Positions 59,317 to 64,000 of a stretch of DNA of 64,000 bases are shown piece by piece (the first letter of the stretch is position 1; each line of letters starts with the position of its first letter). The DNA comes from Henningerozyma blattae CBS 6284. Lineage: Eukaryota; Ascomycota; Saccharomycetes; Saccharomycetales; Saccharomycetaceae. Below the pieces are notes generated by a model that saw only the letters and a program-made list of their open reading frames with translations, did not search any database and was not told where the DNA came from. The stretch spans positions 248,001-312,000 of the forward strand of contig NC_020193.1 of the NCBI RefSeq assembly GCF_000315915.1, given 5' to 3'. A program made the translations under genes and the position numbers.

Positions 59317-60472
59317 TCACATCACAATTATCAACTTTAATCAATTGTAATAATACATGACACTCATAAAACATTGGTTTTCTTTTTCTCTTTTAACGAT
59401 CACCTAACTGCATATTATAACTCTGGCATTTTCCAACATTTCATTCATTTAATTCATTACATTTTTTTATTTATTCATCTCGTGCAAGTTTAGAAACTTC
59501 TTTTGATCTTTGTTCTTAGTTCATTTTATTTTCAAAATAAATGAACAGTATATTTTTACATAACCTTTTACTTTATACATTACATAACATACAAAATCTG
59601 TAATATAAAATTTTAACAAATTTTTTCATTAAACAAATCTAAAAAATCTAAAAAATCTTTTTCTTTGAATTACCACAAAAAATACTTAACATCCAACATA
59701 CAATAAGGCAGCTAATTAGAACATTCATTCTTGTACCTTAATCACACAAAATCTATAAGAATTATGATTGTTTGTTTGCATTTCTAACTCTATTTTTATT
59801 TCTATTTTTAATATTTTTTTTCATATTTAACATTTTAACTTAAGATCTCTTGGCTACCCAATCAGATAATTGTCAAGAATTATTTGCCAAATCGGGAAAC
59901 ACCTATTTTTTGCACAATTTCTGGCACAATTTCTTGCCTGTATTTTTCCCTGTTTATTCTTAACCCCTTCGGTTTCTCCCATCAGTTTTTCAGTTTTCTA
60001 CTCCTAGGGGTTGACGGGTGTTCGGTTCCCGTATGTCTTTTCCGTGCTGAGTCAGGGTAAATGAGACTCGCTCGATAGGGGCACAGTTTTCCAGACTATC
60101 AATTTACACCAATTTATCCTGATCCTTGAAAAATTGGAAAAGACTATAGTTCCCAATCCCTTATACAGTTTGGTTATTTCAAACTCTCTTTTTCTTTTAT
60201 TCTCTTCGATGACACTACATTTTCACCTGTTTAAATAAAACCTATCAAGACTTGAATGCAATTGAGTTTGTTGGAAATTCTTTTTTTCTGATATTAAAAG
60301 TATTTTCTTTTCTATAATTAGCTTAGCTCAAGTCTGATTTTTAGTTGTGGGCTAAACTAACTTTATAAATTAATATAAAAAAATTCTATTAAAAAAAATC
60401 TACATTCAAAAAAATAAAAAGATATAAACCAACAAGTAACATTTATTACTATTATTCACTACTCAATTTCAA
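59317..60472. promoter_or_regulatory. PIR-MYO intergenic region
   Basis: 1.16 kb, myosin promoter. A perfect TGAGTCA (Gcn4/AP-1 type) is at 60048-60054; a small hairpin (ACGGG/CCCGT, 60014-60032) and AGGGG motifs lie just before it in a GC-richer patch (60001-60085). No gene is seen. Confidence 0.45.
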
Positions 60473-63400
60473 ATGGCTATTATCAAAAGAGGTGCCAGAG
60501 ATAGAGGTATCACAAGAGAATCTAATCAGAGATCTGGTGGTAAGATTAAGAAGGCTTCTTACGATTCTTCGAAGAAGAAGGAAGTCGGTGTTTCTGACTT
60601 GACTTTACTGTCCAAGATCTCCGATGAGGCTATTAATGAGAACTTGAAGAAAAGATTCCAGAATGGTTTGATTTATACTTACATCGGCCAAGTGTTGATT
60701 AGTGTCAACCCTTTCCGTGATTTGGGTATTTACTCCCAAGAGATCTTGGAATCTTATAAGGGGAAGAACAGATTGGAAGCTCCTCCACATGTTTTTGCTA
60801 TTGCTGAACAAATGTATTATAATTTACAAGCCTATAATGAAGGCCAGTGTGTTATTATTTCTGGTGAATCTGGTGCTGGTAAAACTGAAGCCGCTAAACG
60901 TATTATGCAATATGTTGCCCATTCTTCAGGCTCAAATTCTCACAGTGAATCCATTAAAAGAATTAATGATATTGTCTTAGCTACCAATCCATTACTAGAA
61001 TCGTTTGGTTGTGCTAAAACTTTAAGAAATAATAACTCTTCAAGACATGGTAAATATTTAGAAATTAAATTCAACAAGTTTTTTGAACCTTGTGCTGGTA
61101 ATATTACTAATTATTTGTTGGAAAAGCAAAGAGTTGTTAGTCAAATTAGAGATGAAAGAAATTTCCATATCTTTTATCAATATACTAAAGGTGCCTCTGA
61201 AACTTATAGACAAACTTTCGGTGTTCAATTACCGGAGCAATATCTATATACATCTGCCTCTGGTTGTACCGAAGTTAATGGTATTAATGATGTTAATGAG
61301 TTCGCCGAAACTATAAAAGCCATGGAAATTATTGGTTTGGATCAAAATGAACAAGATCAAATCTTTAGAATGTTGGCCGCAATTCTTTGGATCGGTAACA
61401 TTACTTTTGAAGAAAATGATGAAGGTAATGCTCAAGTTAGAGATACTTCTGTTACTGATTTTGTAGCTTACTTATTAGAAGTCGATTCTCCATTGTTAAT
61501 TAAATCTTTAGTTGAAAGAATTATGGAAACTAGTCATGGTTCCCAAAGAGGTTCAGTTTATCATGTTCCATTAAACATCACCCAAGCAACTGCAGTGAGA
61601 GATGCTTTAGCTAAGGCTATTTACAGTAATTTATTCGATTGGATCGTTGATAGAGTTAATCTTTCTTTACAAGGTAATGATGGTGCCGCAAATGCCGATA
61701 AAGCTATTGGTATTTTAGATATTTACGGCTTTGAAATTTTCGAACATAATTCTTTTGAACAATTATGTATCAATTATGTTAATGAAAAATTACAACAGAT
61801 TTTCATTCAATTGACTTTGAAATCTGAACAAGAAACTTATGAAAGAGAACAAATTCAATGGACCCCAATTGAATTTTTTGATAATAAAGTTGTTTGTGAT
61901 TTGATCGAAGGTAGAAGACCAGCCGGTATCTTTGCTGCAATGAATGATTCCATTGCTACTGCTCATGCCGATTCAGATGCTGCCGATCAAGCATTCTCTC
62001 AAAGTTTAGATATGTTCAGATCTAATCCAAACTTTGATATGAGATCTAGCAAGTTTGTTATTAAGCATTATGCTGGTGATGTCACATACGATATCGATGG
62101 TATAACAGATAAGAATAAAGATACTTTACAAAAGGACTTAGTTGAATTATTAGGTACCACTCAAAATGAATTTGTTACCACTATTTTCCCACAACAAGTT
62201 AACCATGAGTCGAGAAGAAGACCACCTACTGCTGGTGATAAGATTATTAAGAGTGCCAATGAATTAGTGGAAACTTTATCAAAATCTTCTCCATCTTATA
62301 TCAGAACCATTAAACCAAATCAAACAAAATCTCCTAAAGATTATGATGATCACCAAGTGTTACACCAAGTTAAATATTTAGGTTTGAAAGAAAATGTTCG
62401 TATCAGAAGAGCAGGTTTTGCTGTTAGACAAACATTTGAAAAGTTTGTGGAAAGATTTTACTTATTATCCCCAGATTGTTCTTATGCTGGTGAATATACT
62501 TGGGATGGTCCAGTGGAAGAGGCTGTTAAATTAATTTTAAGAGATACTTCTACTCCACAAAAGGAATATCAAATGGGTGTTACATGTGTTTTCATCAAGA
62601 ACCCAGAAACTTATTTCACCTTTGAAGCTATGAGAGATAGATATTGGTACAACATGGCTGCCAAGATTCAAAGAGCTTTAAGAAAACATTTACAAAAGAG
62701 ATTAGACTCTGCTATTAAAATCCAAAGAGCTATTAGAGGCCAAGCTAACGGTGGGTTGGGTCGTGGTGATGTAGATATGCGTGAATATTCAAACTCATTG
62801 TTATACGGTCAAAAGAAGAGAAGAAGATTCTCGATGTCTGGTTACAGGGGTTATTATGGTGATTATTTGTCTTGTAATGATGAAAAATCATTAGGTTCGT
62901 ATATCACAAGAAACGCTGGTATTACTGATAGAATTCTATTTTCCATCAATGGTTCAGAGTTACATTTGAGAAATAATAAACCTGCTCAAAAATTCAAAAG
63001 AACTTTTGTCTTAACTGAAACTACATTCTATATTATTGCCCATAAGATCGTTCACAATGCAATGACATATTCTTTAGAATATGAAGTGCCACTAGAGTAT
63101 ATCGAATCCATTAGCATAACAAATCTTCGTGATGATTGGATGGCAATCAATTTGATTGAATTTGATCAACCAGATCCATTCATTCGTACTTTCTTTAAAA
63201 CAGAATTAATTGGTAGAATTCTAACACAGAATAGTAACATTCAATTACGAATTGGTCCCACCATTGAGTATCAAAGAAATGTTGGGGAAATTACCTCTGT
63301 CCAAGCTGTAGAAAGTGAAGATGCTCCAAAGATGAAAGATTTGTACAAAGATGATACAATTTTTGTTTTACCAGGTCTACCTGTTGAATCAGTTCCATAT

Positions 63401-64000
63401 GAACAACCAATCAGAATTGAAGATGGTGGTATTCCTTGTGAGATTGCAACTTGGATGGCGCAACATGCTGATGAATTTGACAAGCCAAAACCAAAGCCTA
63501 GACCTAGACAAGCTACCCCACGCCCTGCAGCCGCAGAGCCTGCTACCAGTTCCTCCAGAAGTATGGCTGCCAGTGCTGCACAATCGGCCTACAAGACGCC
63601 TAGCGCTCAACCATCTGCTCCTAAACCTAGAGCTCAACCAAAGCCAACCCCAACTCCAAGAAAAACTACTGCAGTACCAAAACCATCTGAAGATGAGCGT
63701 CATGGTTTTGGTCATAATTTGAAAAAGAGTTTTGGGTTTGGACATGCAAAGAAACAGCCACCACCACCAGCTCCAGCTAAATCTTCTCAACGTAGGCATG
63801 TAGATTCTCCAGTAAAGGTAACTACACAAAATAATCAAACTAATAGTTCTGTACCAAAGGCACCAAGAGCTCCTGAACCTAAACCACAACCAAGAGCATC
63901 CAGCACACCAAGTGCACCAAGCGCTCCAAAGCCAGCTAGCAATATACCTGCAGCTCCTGCAATGCCAACATCATTGGGTGGTGCTGCACAACCAGCCTCT
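60473..64000 (+). CDS. MYO5: Class I myosin, Myo5/Myo3 (3' end beyond window)
   Basis: 1176 codons are visible and the frame is still open at the right edge; S. cerevisiae Myo5 is 1219. Myosin I powers endocytic actin patches and activates Arp2/3. The motor domain has the P-loop GESGAGKT (131-138), switch [11 protein letters not shown], switch [10 protein letters not shown] and relay [13 protein letters not shown]. The TEDS-rule site is S361 in [12 protein letters not shown], the Pak/Ypk-regulated serine. Two IQ-type motifs follow at about 731-757 ([27 protein letters not shown]), then the membrane-binding TH1 domain (about 785-980) and a Pro/Ala/Lys-rich TH2 region from about 1005. The SH3 and acidic Arp2/3-binding tail are not reached. 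MYO5 (YMR109W) and MYO3 (YKL129C) are WGD duplicates; the neighbour ILV2 favours MYO5. Confidence 0.96.
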   Translation, partial: MAIIKRGARDRGITRESNQRSGGKIKKASYDSSKKKEVGVSDLTLLSKISDEAINENLKKRFQNGLIYTYIGQVLISVNPFRDLGIYSQEILESYKGKNRLEAPPHVFAIAEQMYYNLQAYNEGQCVIISGESGAGKTEAAKRIMQYVAHSSGSNSHSESIKRINDIVLATNPLLESFGCAKTLRNNNSSRHGKYLEIKFNKFFEPCAGNITNYLLEKQRVVSQIRDERNFHIFYQYTKGASETYRQTFGVQLPEQYLYTSASGCTEVNGINDVNEFAETIKAMEIIGLDQNEQDQIFRMLAAILWIGNITFEENDEGNAQVRDTSVTDFVAYLLEVDSPLLIKSLVERIMETSHGSQRGSVYHVPLNITQATAVRDALAKAIYSNLFDWIVDRVNLSLQGNDGAANADKAIGILDIYGFEIFEHNSFEQLCINYVNEKLQQIFIQLTLKSEQETYEREQIQWTPIEFFDNKVVCDLIEGRRPAGIFAAMNDSIATAHADSDAADQAFSQSLDMFRSNPNFDMRSSKFVIKHYAGDVTYDIDGITDKNKDTLQKDLVELLGTTQNEFVTTIFPQQVNHESRRRPPTAGDKIIKSANELVETLSKSSPSYIRTIKPNQTKSPKDYDDHQVLHQVKYLGLKENVRIRRAGFAVRQTFEKFVERFYLLSPDCSYAGEYTWDGPVEEAVKLILRDTSTPQKEYQMGVTCVFIKNPETYFTFEAMRDRYWYNMAAKIQRALRKHLQKRLDSAIKIQRAIRGQANGGLGRGDVDMREYSNSLLYGQKKRRRFSMSGYRGYYGDYLSCNDEKSLGSYITRNAGITDRILFSINGSELHLRNNKPAQKFKRTFVLTETTFYIIAHKIVHNAMTYSLEYEVPLEYIESISITNLRDDWMAINLIEFDQPDPFIRTFFKTELIGRILTQNSNIQLRIGPTIEYQRNVGEITSVQAVESEDAPKMKDLYKDDTIFVLPGLPVESVPYEQPIRIEDGGIPCEIATWMAQHADEFDKPKPKPRPRQATPRPAAAEPATSSSRSMAASAAQSAYKTPSAQPSAPKPRAQPKPTPTPRKTTAVPKPSEDERHGFGHNLKKSFGFGHAKKQPPPPAPAKSSQRRHVDSPVKVTTQNNQTNSSVPKAPRAPEPKPQPRASSTPSAPSAPKPASNIPAAPAMPTSLGGAAQPAS

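Overview
The window is AT-rich nuclear DNA from a budding yeast of the family Saccharomycetaceae. Nearly every gene is a recognisable homologue of a Saccharomyces cerevisiae gene. Genes are compact and almost all intronless, and one tRNA-Lys(CUU) gene is present. The exception to intronless genes is RRN3, which carries a 254-nt intron with canonical yeast signals.

Gene order interleaves two S. cerevisiae regions that are paired by the ancient whole-genome duplication (WGD): chromosome XIII YMR086 to YMR109 and chromosome XI YKL105 to YKL129. From left to right the window reads SEG, AAT1, YTA12, an unrecognised gene, NPL6, UTP15, SLD2, CTF13, MTG1, KTI12, ATP25, ABF1, RAD27, APN1, PRR1, YMR099C, SBA1, MUB1, SSH4, RRN3, YPK1, PGM1, tRNA-Lys, SPG4, ILV2, a PIR cell-wall gene and a class I myosin (MYO5/MYO3) cut by the right edge. 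Several genes expected in a full ancestral order are absent here (homologues of AIP1, HAP4, OAC1, VPH2, SRP21, YKU80, SNZ1/SNO1). I infer either a post-WGD lineage that resolved duplicates independently of S. cerevisiae (Vanderwaltozyma/Tetrapisispora type), or less likely a non-WGD species with rearrangements. Species identity cannot be settled from this window.

Region by region: 1-13 kb holds an eisosome protein, two mitochondrial proteins (aspartate aminotransferase and an m-AAA protease subunit), an unknown Lys-rich protein and an RSC subunit. 13-26 kb holds rRNA processing, replication initiation, kinetochore, mitoribosome assembly, Elongator-associated and mitochondrial ATP synthase factors, then the general regulatory factor Abf1. 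27-40 kb holds base-excision and Okazaki-fragment repair (RAD27, APN1), a kinase, a hexose-6-phosphate epimerase, the Hsp90 cochaperone Sba1 and the Ubr2 partner Mub1. 40-52 kb is a run of minus-strand genes for trafficking (SSH4), Pol I initiation (RRN3), the sphingolipid/TORC2 kinase (YPK1) and phosphoglucomutase. 52-64 kb holds a tRNA with an apparent decayed Ty3-like solo LTR immediately upstream, then a stationary-phase gene, acetolactate synthase, a PIR gene and a myosin I gene.

Regulatory motifs fit the genes: MCB (ACGCGT) upstream of SLD2 and RAD27, a perfect heat-shock element upstream of SBA1, an Abf1 site upstream of ABF1 itself, a Gcn4-type TGACTC upstream of ILV2 and a PAC-like element upstream of UTP15. 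No bacterial-type system, CRISPR array or full transposon is present. The most unusual items are the RRN3 intron, the Ty3-like LTR, five perfect CTAACC telomere-type hexamers inside SPG4, the unrecognised gene at 10-11.5 kb and the isolated strand inversion of the YMR099C homologue.
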